Source of the DNA: Bacillota bacterium
GTDB taxonomy: Bacteria; Bacillota; Dethiobacteria; DTU022
Reading direction: 5' to 3'
Assembly (NCBI GenBank): GCA_012727685.1
Contig: JAAYGO010000258.1
Span: 1-10,084 of the forward strand
Length of the DNA: 10,084 bases
In this document: piece after piece, positions 1-6,182 of the stretch
Position numbering within the stretch: position 1 is the first letter of the stretch
Layout: the number at the start of each line of letters is the position of its first letter
Position numbers and translations under genes: made by a program
Notes under the pieces: model-generated
Database searches by the model: none
What the model was told of the DNA's origin: nothing
What the model saw: the letters and a program-made list of their open reading frames with translations, nothing else

Positions 1-157
1 AAAGCGCTTTCAACGCTTCTGCAGAGTTCACCGTCGGCACTTCCAGGCGGTAATGACACCCGTCCGGAAAGGTCTTGCCAGATGTCGGCAGATCATACAG
101 ATCCGACTTCGGCAGATCAAGCTTGGCTATAAAATCCCTCGTCTTCTGGAAAAACAT
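1..157 (-). CDS. Partial CDS (N-terminal 52 aa), family uncertain
   Basis: This is the first 52 codons of a minus-strand gene that leaves the window at position 1. ATG is at 157-155, preceded by AAAGGATGG about 8-12 nt upstream, a fair ribosome binding site. The peptide starts MFFQKTRDFIAKLDLPKS and continues with DLYDLPTSGKTFPDG (residues 19-33) and YRLEVPTVNSAEALKAL (36-52). There is no signal peptide or membrane segment. From memory, the DLPTS-x-K-x-FPDG / YR-x-E-x-P pattern recalls the start of TIM-barrel proteins often annotated as U32-like peptidases, but I cannot verify this and too little is visible to assign a function. A consensus sigma-54 promoter lies 52 bp upstream, so it is probably co-regulated with the TRAP operon at the other end of the window. 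Read-through from the nitroreductase cluster is also possible, since no terminator is visible in the 95-bp gap. Confidence 0.75.
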   Translation of the reverse strand, partial: MFFQKTRDFIAKLDLPKSDLYDLPTSGKTFPDGCHYRLEVPTVNSAEALKAL

Positions 158-208
158 CTAAAACACCATCCTTTGAATTTTGAATAGTATTGTGCTGCCA
201 ACCTAAAA

Positions 209-225
209 TGCAATTTTAATGCCAA
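209..225 (-). promoter_or_regulatory. Sigma-54 (-24/-12) promoter of the partial left-edge gene
   Basis: Read on the minus strand, positions 225 to 209 give TTGGCATTAAAATTGCA. This matches the RpoN consensus YTGGCAC-N5-TTGCW at all positions but one (T for the last C of TGGCAC), with GG and GC separated by exactly 10 nt. The predicted transcription start is near 198, leaving a leader of about 40 nt before the ATG at 157. The promoter sits in the 95-bp gap after the 144-aa gene. It is nearly the same sequence as the promoter at 9596-9612. Confidence 0.82.
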
Positions 226-252
226 CTCAAGGACGATGTAGTCAATCCATAT

Positions 253-687
253 CTATTTGACGACGTCAGAAGTATAGATCTTGGCCATCCTGATCCGGCA
301 GACATCCCCCTCGAATTCAATGGGGGTGATTTCGGGCGGCATACTGCCATTCAGCTCCATGGAATACATCACCACATTGGCGATGGGGCAGCTAAGCGGT
401 TGCTTACCCCGCTTGGTAAAACCTTCGGTGATGCTTCTCAGGGCGCAACCCTTAACCTGAAGCGTGACCGATACATTGTCTTCTTCCATCGACAGCTCTT
501 GCGCAAAACCGTTATCCTGCAGCCACTTGACCAGGCCGGCCATGTCTTTTAAGTCCTCGACTACCTCTTTAAAGAAAGAGACGCCGACGGTGGTCATCCG
601 GTAACGGGCACCCCGCCCCCGTTCATCGTAAAACTCTTTTTGCGATTCATAAATTAAGGTGTCTTTAAATTTATCCATTAAGCTCAT
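253..687 (-). CDS. Hypothetical 144-aa three-cysteine protein
   Basis: The gene encodes a soluble 144-residue protein that I do not recognise with certainty. The N-terminal half is charged and probably helical (MDKFKDTLIYESQKEFYDER, then SFFKEVVEDLKDMAGLVKWLQDNG in residues 37-60). The C-terminal half has alternating hydrophobic strands and three cysteines: Cys81 in VKGCALR, Cys100 in PLSCPIANV and Cys130 in GDVCRIRMAKI. The overall plan, a helical part then a strand-rich part with spaced cysteines, recalls small-molecule-binding V4R/4-vinyl-reductase-like or ATC-hydrolase-like domains; this is only an impression. The start is well supported: AAGGAGG lies 8 nt before the ATG at 687. It begins 18 nt after the nitroreductase stop, so the two genes are almost certainly cotranscribed. 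Confidence 0.85.
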   Translation of the reverse strand: MSLMDKFKDTLIYESQKEFYDERGRGARYRMTTVGVSFFKEVVEDLKDMAGLVKWLQDNGFAQELSMEEDNVSVTLQVKGCALRSITEGFTKRGKQPLSCPIANVVMYSMELNGSMPPEITPIEFEGDVCRIRMAKIYTSDVVK

Positions 688-705
688 GGTGCATGCCTCC
701 TTAGA

Positions 706-1374
706 TTAAGATTCTTTGCGGGGGTAATAAGAAACGCCAAACTTTTCGTTAAACACCAGCTCCTCGATGGGGAGCCGCGGCCTGGGGTTCGGAATCCGGG
801 CAGGTTTGCCGATGGAGATAATGCTGACGGTCTTGTAATCATCGGTAATCCCGAAGTATTCATTTAACACCCTTTCATCGCGCACATCGATGCAGGGCGC
901 CACCAGCCAGCAGGCGCCCAGGCCAAGGGCGGTGACGGCAAGAAGAATATTTTCAATGGCGGCTGAAGTATCGAACGGAGTATCCCATACTTCTTTTTTG
1001 CCGATCACAATTAAGATCACGTCCGATTGATTAACAAAGGCCGAAACGTCTCCGGAGGTCAGTTTTTTAAAGACTGCTTCCCGCTTCGCCGGGTCTTCCA
1101 GTTTAGCAAACCGTTCATGCATCTGCTTGCTCAAAAATTCACCGGTAAATCTCCGCCCGCTGCCGCGGCGGCACAGGTCGGAAAGGAATTTTTTATTTTT
1201 TGCATCCCGGACAACGATAAAACGCCAGGGCTGAGCGTTCTCTCCGGAAGGAGCCTGGCGGGCACTTTCCAGGATGAGATCCAGATCCTCGTCGGATACC
1301 CTTTCCTCTGTGTAGTTCCTGATGCTTCTCCGATCGTTGATCACCTTTAAAAAAATCTCTTTCACATCGCTCAT
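706..1374 (-). CDS. Nitroreductase-family FMN oxidoreductase
   Basis: This is a 222-aa member of the FMN-dependent nitroreductase family, whose members carry out NAD(P)H-dependent reduction of nitro groups, enones, flavins or similar acceptors. Recognisable family segments are RRSIRNY (residues 15-21, FMN phosphate binding), APSGENAQPWRFIVV (41-55, the flavin-contacting loop), DTSAAIENILLAVTALGLGACW (135-156) and ISIGKPA (186-192). Length is normal for the family. The reading frame is open back to 1455, but the start at 1374 is preferred: AAGGAGG lies 8 nt before this ATG, RRSIR then falls at the usual distance from the N-terminus, and the longer version would begin almost at the predicted transcription start. 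It is the first gene of a minus-strand cluster with the 144-aa protein 18 nt downstream. The physiological substrate cannot be told from sequence. Confidence 0.93.
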   Translation of the reverse strand: MSDVKEIFLKVINDRRSIRNYTEERVSDEDLDLILESARQAPSGENAQPWRFIVVRDAKNKKFLSDLCRRGSGRRFTGEFLSKQMHERFAKLEDPAKREAVFKKLTSGDVSAFVNQSDVILIVIGKKEVWDTPFDTSAAIENILLAVTALGLGACWLVAPCIDVRDERVLNEYFGITDDYKTVSIISIGKPARIPNPRPRLPIEELVFNEKFGVSYYPRKES

Positions 1375-1417
1375 AGTGCATTCCTCCTTTTCTGCAAGTT
1401 CAAATGGATTGAATTTC

Positions 1418-1453
1418 GGCAAAAGCAATATTTGCCCGACACCCGCCGGTGTC
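1418..1453 (-). promoter_or_regulatory. Two inverted repeats in the nitroreductase leader (operator candidates)
   Basis: GACACC-N4-GGTGTC (1438-1453) is a perfect 6-bp inverted repeat that starts at the predicted transcription start. GGCAAA-N7-TTTGCC (1418-1436) is a second perfect 6-bp repeat directly downstream. They could be repressor sites overlapping the start of transcription, or 5' hairpins stabilising the message. The sequence does not decide between these. Confidence 0.4.
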
Positions 1454-1459
1454 ACCCTT

Positions 1460-1487
1460 ATTGTAACATTTATTAATTAAGTTGCAA
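1460..1487 (-). promoter_or_regulatory. Sigma-A promoter of the nitroreductase cluster
   Basis: On the minus strand, a -35 box TTGCAA (1487-1482) is followed after 16 nt by an extended -10, TGTTACAAT (TG at 1468-1467, TACAAT at 1465-1460). The start of transcription is predicted near 1453, giving a leader of about 80 nt before the nitroreductase ATG at 1374. Confidence 0.65.
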
Positions 1488-1567
1488 ATAGAGTACCAAT
1501 CACTTTTTATCGAAAACCCGCTGCCTGGCCCTTTCCTTATTAAGGCACTCTCAAACATCTCAAGGTG

Positions 1568-1579
1568 CATTTTAAAATG
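1568..1579. promoter_or_regulatory. 12-bp palindrome CATTTTAAAATG, possible operator
   Basis: A perfect palindrome lies 10 bp upstream of the -35 box of the regulator promoter, in the divergent control region. It could be an operator. AT-rich palindromes of this size also arise by chance, so this is a weak call. Confidence 0.25.
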
Positions 1580-1589
1580 AAATAGAACA

Positions 1590-1619
1590 TTGAATCTTGA
1601 AAAACTTTCATGATATAAT
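1590..1619 (+). promoter_or_regulatory. Sigma-A extended -10 promoter of the PrpR-type regulator
   Basis: TTGAAT (1590-1595), an 18-nt spacer and a perfect extended -10, TGATATAAT (1611-1619), predict transcription from about 1626. This argues against the upstream in-frame TTG at 1597, which would lie inside the promoter, and supports the ATG at 1660. The activator therefore seems to be made by housekeeping polymerase rather than by the sigma-54 system it serves. Confidence 0.75.
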
Positions 1620-1659
1620 TATAACGACTGCATTCTATAACTTTGGGATGGTTTTGCTC

Positions 1660-3660
1660 ATGACTCATTTAGCCATTATTGCACCCGATAAAGATCTAGC
1701 CCTGCTTTGCAAGAAGGTTGTGCAAGAAAATCTGTTTTCTGCTGAAATCAGTATCCGGATTGGTTCAACGAATGATGGTATTCAACTGGCTAAAATTGAG
1801 AAGGAAAAGGGTGCGGAAGTAATTATCTCCCGCGGCGGCACCGCCATTTTAATTCGCAATGCAAACCTGGATATCCCCGTGGTTGAAGTGGAAGTAACCG
1901 CATACGACCTGATTTACAGCCTTAACAGCGCCCGCAAACTGGGCAATCGGATCGTGGTTGTCGGCTTTGAAAACGTAATCAACGCGCTCAGGGGCATGGA
2001 TCGGGTCATCAAGGAGATGTGCAACCTTCAAATCATCACCCAGAAGGTAAACGCGGATACAGAGATCGAAGCCGTGGTCAAAGAAAATGCCTTGAAACTG
2101 GGGACTAATAACCTGGTATTTGTCGGCGGCAACCTAGTTGTCCATGTGGCCGAAGAGATCGGCTGCGCCGCCGTTGTTTTGCAATCAGCCAGCGAGAGCG
2201 TGATCCGCGCCATCAACGAATCAATCCGCCTGGCCAAAACAATTCGTGCGGAAAAGGCGCGGACAAACCAGTTTAAAACTATTTTAGAGTATATCTCAGA
2301 CGGAGTCCTGGCCGTAAACAGCAAGGGCGAAGTAACCGTTTACAACAAAGCTGCGGAAAAAATCATGGGCATAAACAAAGAATACGTCCTCGGCCGCCCG
2401 GCCCAGGATGTAATCCCGAACACGCGGATGCACGAAGTGCTGGCCACAGGCCTTGAAGAGGTAGGGGTTTTGCAGGAGATCGGCAACACTACCATCGTCA
2501 CCAACCGCACACCGATCCTGGTTGATCAGAAAACCGTTGGGGCGGTGGCTACTTTTCAAGATGTAACGGAGCTGCAGCAACTGGAACAGCAGGTCAGGCG
2601 CAAACTTTCGCGCCGCGGGCTCATGGCTAAATGGACTTTTGACGATATCATCGGCAGCAGCCCGGCCATGAAAAAGACCATCAAGCGGGCCTTGAAGTTT
2701 GCAGAAGTGGATAATACCATCTTGCTTGTCGCCGAAACAGGGAGCGGCAAGGAGATGTTTGCCCAGAGCATCCACCAGCGCAGCAGGCGTCGCAACAGGC
2801 CCTTTGTGGCGATCAACTGTGCCGCGCTGCCGGAAACGCTCCTCGAAGGAGAACTGTTCGGTTACGCGGAAGGCGCCTTCACCGGTGCCGTCAAGGGTGG
2901 CAAGGCCGGGCTCTTTGAGCTGGCCCATGGCGGGACGATTTTCTTAGATGAAATTGGAGAAATTTCAAAACATTTGCAAACCCTTTTTTTGCGAGTATTA
3001 CAAGAAAAGGAAGTGCGCCGGGTTGGCGATGACCGGGTCATTCCCGTTGATGTCCGGGTAATCGCCGCTTCAAACCAGGACCTTGAAACCATGGTCCAGG
3101 AGGGCAGGTTTAGAGCCGATCTCTATTACCGGATCAATGTGCTGAACTTAAAGATTCCTCCTTTAAGAGAAAGAATCGAAGATATCCCCCTGCTGGCCAC
3201 TCACATGCTCAAGCGGTATAACCGCCAGAGCATGATCAAACTGGCCTTTGATCCCGAGGCCCTGGAAATCTTAAAAAGCTATGCCTGGCCGGGGAACGTC
3301 AGGCAGCTGGAAAACGTGGTGGAACGTTTATGCGTCCTTGCCGAGGACAATGTGATCACCGTTGCCGATGTGGAACATGCACTGGCCAGTGAACCCAAGA
3401 GTGTCATGACAGCTTCAAGCGGCAGGCAAGCCGCAGCAGCAGCCCCGGCGGATCAACTGCCCATTTTAGATGAAACGCGGGTAAATGAGCTTCATCACCA
3501 CTTCAAACACGGCGAAGCCGGTCTCCTCCCCGAAATGGAGAAGGAAATAATTATCAAAGTGCTTAACCAGGTTAACGGCAAGAAACAGGAAGCGGCACGC
3601 ATCCTGGGGATCAGCAGCACGACACTCTGGCGCCGTTTAAAAAAACTGGGTCTCCAATGA
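1660..3660 (+). CDS. PrpR-type sigma-54-dependent transcriptional activator
   Basis: This is a 666-aa enhancer-binding protein with four parts. Residues about 5-185 form a PrpR_N sensor (VIISRGGTA at 54-62, DIPVVEVEVTAYDLI at 71-85), the domain that in propionate regulators senses a small acid or acyl metabolite. Residues about 203-310 form a PAS domain (DGVLAVNSKGEV). Residues about 327-560 are the sigma-54 AAA+ motor, with Walker A AETGSGKE (358-365), intact GAFTGA (405-410), Walker B GGTIFLDE (424-431), RFRADLYYRI (483-492) and WPGNVRQLENV (543-553). Residues about 625-664 are a Fis-type helix-turn-helix. The first Walker A residue is Ala rather than the usual Gly. An Ala-rich linker (588-599) precedes the DNA-binding part. 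The ATG at 1660 is chosen because PrpR_N starts there and GGGATGG precedes it; 1648 is the alternative. Its likely targets are the two sigma-54 promoters in this window. Confidence 0.95.
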   Translation: MTHLAIIAPDKDLALLCKKVVQENLFSAEISIRIGSTNDGIQLAKIEKEKGAEVIISRGGTAILIRNANLDIPVVEVEVTAYDLIYSLNSARKLGNRIVVVGFENVINALRGMDRVIKEMCNLQIITQKVNADTEIEAVVKENALKLGTNNLVFVGGNLVVHVAEEIGCAAVVLQSASESVIRAINESIRLAKTIRAEKARTNQFKTILEYISDGVLAVNSKGEVTVYNKAAEKIMGINKEYVLGRPAQDVIPNTRMHEVLATGLEEVGVLQEIGNTTIVTNRTPILVDQKTVGAVATFQDVTELQQLEQQVRRKLSRRGLMAKWTFDDIIGSSPAMKKTIKRALKFAEVDNTILLVAETGSGKEMFAQSIHQRSRRRNRPFVAINCAALPETLLEGELFGYAEGAFTGAVKGGKAGLFELAHGGTIFLDEIGEISKHLQTLFLRVLQEKEVRRVGDDRVIPVDVRVIAASNQDLETMVQEGRFRADLYYRINVLNLKIPPLRERIEDIPLLATHMLKRYNRQSMIKLAFDPEALEILKSYAWPGNVRQLENVVERLCVLAEDNVITVADVEHALASEPKSVMTASSGRQAAAAAPADQLPILDETRVNELHHHFKHGEAGLLPEMEKEIIIKVLNQVNGKKQEAARILGISSTTLWRRLKKLGLQ

Positions 3661-3671
3661 GGGGGAACTCC

Positions 3672-4667
3672 TTACTCGACCCCGTTAACCACGGCGAGCG
3701 GCCGTTCTCCTTTAAGGACGCGGGTACAGTTGGCCAGAGCGAAATTGAGCATCCGGTTTAAGGCCTGCGTAGTTACTCCGCCCAAATGAGGGGTCAAAAA
3801 GAGGCGCTCCTGCACCTCTTCCGGCAGGGTTAAAAGAGGATGGTTGGCAGGCAGCGGTTCGGTGGCAAAGGTATCGAGAGCCGCCCCGCCCAGCTCACCC
3901 GAAAGCAGGGCTGCGGCAAGGGCTTCTTCGTCAACGACCCCGCCCCGGCCCACATTTACCAGCAAGGCCCCCGGCTTCATCAATCTCATTTCGCGGGCTC
4001 CGATCAACTTTCTTGTTTCAGCGGTCAGCGCCAGGCAGACAACAACCACATCGCTGGCCGCCAGCAGCCGCTCCCAATCCTGGTAATCGATGCCCAGCTC
4101 CGCTTCAATTTCCGGCTTCCGGGTACGGTTGAAATAACCGACCACAGCCCCGAGGGTTTTCCCCAGCCTGGCCACCGCGGTTCCCACCTGCCCCAGGCCG
4201 ATAATACCCCACCGGGAACCGCCCACTTCCGACATCCCGCTGGCCAGCAGCTTCTCGCGCACAGCCTGATAGCGCCCCTGCTTGATCTGGCGGTCTGCAT
4301 GCGCCAGCCCTCTCTGCAGATTAATGACCGCCGCAAATACCAGTTCGGCTACCGCCGTCGCATTCAGCCCGGGGGCGTTGCATACCGGCACTCCGGCCCG
4401 GGCTGCCGCCTCCAGGTCGATCTCGTTATACCCGGCGCCGGCGGTCTGGATCAACTTTAACTGGGGCAAAGCGCTGATAATCTCAGCCGTGATGCGCGGA
4501 TAAGGGGCCGGGCAGAGCAAGCAGATCGCTTTCCGGGCCGCGGCAATAATGGAGGCGGGCCGGTAGTCTGTGCAAAAAGCGAGATCATCTTTAAATGCTT
4601 CCAGGGTGGCCAGGGTAGCGGGATCTTGAAAATAAATTGGCGGCATCAGGCTCAATATTTTCGGCAT
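3672..4667 (-). CDS. D-isomer-specific 2-hydroxyacid dehydrogenase
   Basis: This 331-aa NAD(P)-dependent dehydrogenase interconverts a 2-oxoacid and a D-2-hydroxyacid (glyoxylate/hydroxypyruvate reductase-like family). The substrate-domain motif AGAGYNEID is at 76-84 and the Rossmann motif GLGQVG at 157-162. The catalytic triad is complete: Arg241 (NVGRGG), Glu270 (FATEP) and His294 (TPHLGG). After the second Rossmann strand, where NAD enzymes usually carry an acidic residue, the sequence reads NRTRK (180-184), which suggests NADP(H) preference. The start at 4667 is preferred over an in-frame TTG at 4685, because the TTG runs directly into the AAGGAAG that serves as ribosome binding site. It converges on the regulator with 11 bp between stop codons. 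A terminator-like hairpin and a 325-bp gap separate it from the TRAP operon, so it is probably a separate unit. Confidence 0.93.
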   Translation of the reverse strand: MPKILSLMPPIYFQDPATLATLEAFKDDLAFCTDYRPASIIAAARKAICLLCPAPYPRITAEIISALPQLKLIQTAGAGYNEIDLEAAARAGVPVCNAPGLNATAVAELVFAAVINLQRGLAHADRQIKQGRYQAVREKLLASGMSEVGGSRWGIIGLGQVGTAVARLGKTLGAVVGYFNRTRKPEIEAELGIDYQDWERLLAASDVVVVCLALTAETRKLIGAREMRLMKPGALLVNVGRGGVVDEEALAAALLSGELGGAALDTFATEPLPANHPLLTLPEEVQERLFLTPHLGGVTTQALNRMLNFALANCTRVLKGERPLAVVNGVE

Positions 4668-4710
4668 GCGACTCACTTCCTTCAACCTGGCGGCATCATT
4701 TTCATCCTTC

Positions 4711-4728
4711 TGCCGGGTCCCACCGGCA
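4711..4728 (-). promoter_or_regulatory. Inverted repeat upstream of the D-2-hydroxyacid dehydrogenase
   Basis: TGCCGG-N6-CCGGCA is a perfect 6-bp GC-rich repeat 44 bp before the dehydrogenase ATG. It could be an operator or a leader hairpin. There is no T-run, so it is unlikely to be a terminator. Confidence 0.35.
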
Positions 4729-4760
4729 AGGCATGGGCGTCTATTCTGTCATTTTACATG

Positions 4761-4790
4761 CCTGTCATTCTGAGTGAAGCGAAGAATCTC
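4761..4790. repeat. Fragment of a dispersed intergenic repeat (GTCATTCTGAG...GAAGAATCTC type)
   Basis: The segment contains GTCATTCTGAGTGAAGCGAA followed by GAATCTC. From general knowledge this closely resembles a short dispersed intergenic sequence (GTCATTCTGAGcgaagcGAAGAATCTC) that recurs many times in unrelated bacterial genomes and metagenomic contigs. Only one copy is in this window, so its repetitive nature here rests on that recollection. It lies in a gap between transcription units, as is usual for such elements. Confidence 0.6.
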
Positions 4791-4932
4791 TTTTATAACC
4801 GGCACCATTGTCATACCCACTGATGACCCCTGCCAGCGGGAACAAGGCCGTTTACTCACGAATACACTTGCTGCTTAACCTTAGGAGCAAAATACGCTTC
4901 TTACACTACGCCATCAGCTACTATAAATTCTA

Positions 4933-4960
4933 AAGCCGGCTCGATAACGAAGGCCGGCTT
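4933..4960 (-). terminator. Probable terminator of the TRAP/acyl-CoA dehydrogenase operon
   Basis: A perfect 8-bp stem, AAGCCGGC / GCCGGCTT (4933-4940 with 4953-4960), encloses 12 nt that can pair further (TCG/CGA around an ATAA loop). It begins 32 nt after the acyl-CoA dehydrogenase stop. On the minus strand it is followed by TAGAATTTATAG, which is only moderately T-rich, so it may be an imperfect terminator or 3' stabilising hairpin. Confidence 0.6.
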
Positions 4961-4992
4961 AGAGAGCTTGATCAAATCCGTCACCTGAAGAT

Positions 4993-6126
4993 TTACTCGA
5001 TGCCGGCCAGTATTTCCCTGGAAATAAGGATCCCCTGGATCTGGCTTGAGCCTTCGAATATGGCGAATACCTTGCTGTCGCGGAACATGCGCTCCACGGG
5101 ATATTCTCTCGTATAAGCGTAATCATCCATGATTTCCATGCCCTTCGAGGTAACGCGCATGACCATCTCGGTGGCAAACATTTTGCCCATCGATGCATAT
5201 TTTAAAATTTCAGGAGATTTCTGGTCGTAAAGCCGGGCGCTTAACTGCACCAGCGCCCGGGCGGCGCTGACCTCTGTCTGCATCTCCGCCAGTTTGTGCA
5301 ACCGTGCCGAAATATCCTTTTTCTTCTCCTGTTTTAAACGTTTCAGATAGCGGGCGCATGCATCCACGCAGGACTGGGCAATGCCGATGGCCTGTGATGC
5401 GGCGGAAAGTCTCCCTTTGTTTAAGGTGCCTCCCGCAATGGCGTAACCATGGCCGATAGCTCCGATTAAATTTGCTTCCGGGACTGCTACGTTTTCGAAA
5501 AACAGCTCCGAGGTAGGGGAACCCTTCAACCCCATTTTCTTTTCGTTTTTGCCGGCAGACACGCCCTCGTAACCGCGTTCGACCAGGAAAGCGGACAGCT
5601 TTTTCTCGCCGTTTTCCGTCACCTGGGCGAATACAGTGTAGATGTCGGCATTGCTGCCGTTGGTAATAAAGCATTTGTTGCCGTTGATAATATAATGATT
5701 GCCTTTCTTTTGAGCGCTAGTGGCAATACTCCTGATGTCGGATCCAGCCCCCGGTTCGGTCAGCGCAAAAGCCGGTAAAATCTCCCCTCTTGCCACGCGA
5801 GGCAGATATTTCCGTTTCAGCTCATCGGATCCAAACAGCTCAAGGGGGGCTGATCCGAGAGTTTGATTGCCCAGCAAGACTCCCAAAGCCCCGGAAACGG
5901 CGGTTACCCTCTCCAAAACCGTGCAAAAAAAAGCGAGGCTGAAACCGGCGCCGTCATATTCAGGCGAAAACGGAATGGCATAGATGCCGTGCTCCGCGAA
6001 CAAGCGGTAAATTTCTTCCGGAAACTGATCGGTTTCCTCCATTTTGTCTGCCAGCGGGGCAATCTTCTCCTCGAGCAGCCGCTCAATCGATTCCAGCTTT
6101 TCTTTTTCCCGATCCGATAAGAACAT
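4993..6126 (-). CDS. Acyl-CoA dehydrogenase
   Basis: This 377-aa flavoprotein of the acyl-CoA dehydrogenase family oxidises an acyl-CoA to the 2,3-enoyl-CoA and passes electrons to ETF. Family features are ALTEPGAGSDI (121-131), CFITNG (152-157, flavin contact), GRLSAASQAIG (238-248), REYPVERMFRD (340-350) and the catalytic glutamate Glu358 in IFEGSSQIQ. Length matches butyryl-/short-chain-type enzymes. The usual GGYGYT before EYPVER reads DDYAYT (334-339), an unusual change near the active site, so the chain length or substrate class may differ from butyryl-CoA. It begins 57 nt after dctM with no terminator between, so it is the last gene of the TRAP operon. The start at 6126 has AAGGAGG about 12 nt upstream, rather far, but no in-frame start lies closer. 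No etfAB is in the window. Confidence 0.94.
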   Translation of the reverse strand: MFLSDREKEKLESIERLLEEKIAPLADKMEETDQFPEEIYRLFAEHGIYAIPFSPEYDGAGFSLAFFCTVLERVTAVSGALGVLLGNQTLGSAPLELFGSDELKRKYLPRVARGEILPAFALTEPGAGSDIRSIATSAQKKGNHYIINGNKCFITNGSNADIYTVFAQVTENGEKKLSAFLVERGYEGVSAGKNEKKMGLKGSPTSELFFENVAVPEANLIGAIGHGYAIAGGTLNKGRLSAASQAIGIAQSCVDACARYLKRLKQEKKKDISARLHKLAEMQTEVSAARALVQLSARLYDQKSPEILKYASMGKMFATEMVMRVTSKGMEIMDDYAYTREYPVERMFRDSKVFAIFEGSSQIQGILISREILAGIE

Positions 6127-6182
6127 AACTGCTGTACGCCTCCTTAACTGGTGCTGAAAAATATACCTTTTCTTTGATTATA

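Larger units (their letters stand above)
4668..4992. other. Intergenic region between the acyl-CoA dehydrogenase and the D-2-hydroxyacid dehydrogenase
   Basis: The 325-bp gap holds no convincing gene. It contains a 6-bp hairpin near the start of the downstream gene (4711-4728), a dispersed-repeat fragment (4761-4790) and a hairpin after the acyl-CoA dehydrogenase (4933-4960). No sigma-54 site is seen on either strand. The only sigma-A candidate for the dehydrogenase is a weak TTCACT-N16-TAAAAT on the minus strand, partly within the repeat, which I do not call separately. Confidence 0.6.

Noticed and set aside
258..268. Palindrome TGACGACGTCA upstream of the left sigma-54 promoter
   Set aside because: It encodes the conserved-frame end of the 144-aa protein, is short, and has no counterpart near the other sigma-54 promoter.
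1193..1381. 62-codon minus-strand frame beginning at the ATG 7 nt upstream of the nitroreductase start
   Set aside because: It overlaps the nitroreductase coding sequence out of frame, with no recognisable protein features; the upstream ATG is discussed only as a spacer pattern.
1597..1659. In-frame TTG extension of the activator (21 extra residues)
   Set aside because: The TTG lies inside the sigma-A promoter, upstream of the predicted transcription start, and PrpR_N begins at the ATG at 1660.
2296..2928. 210-codon minus-strand frame inside the activator gene
   Set aside because: Antisense shadow of the strongly conserved PAS/AAA+ coding sequence, with no family resemblance and no ribosome binding site.
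3691..3705. ACGGC-N5-GCCGT hairpin downstream of the activator, possible terminator
   Set aside because: Only a 5-bp stem with a broken T tract, and it lies within the coding end of the convergent dehydrogenase.
3840..4460. 206-codon plus-strand frame opposite the D-2-hydroxyacid dehydrogenase
   Set aside because: Antisense shadow; the opposite frame carries the full catalytic triad and Rossmann motif.
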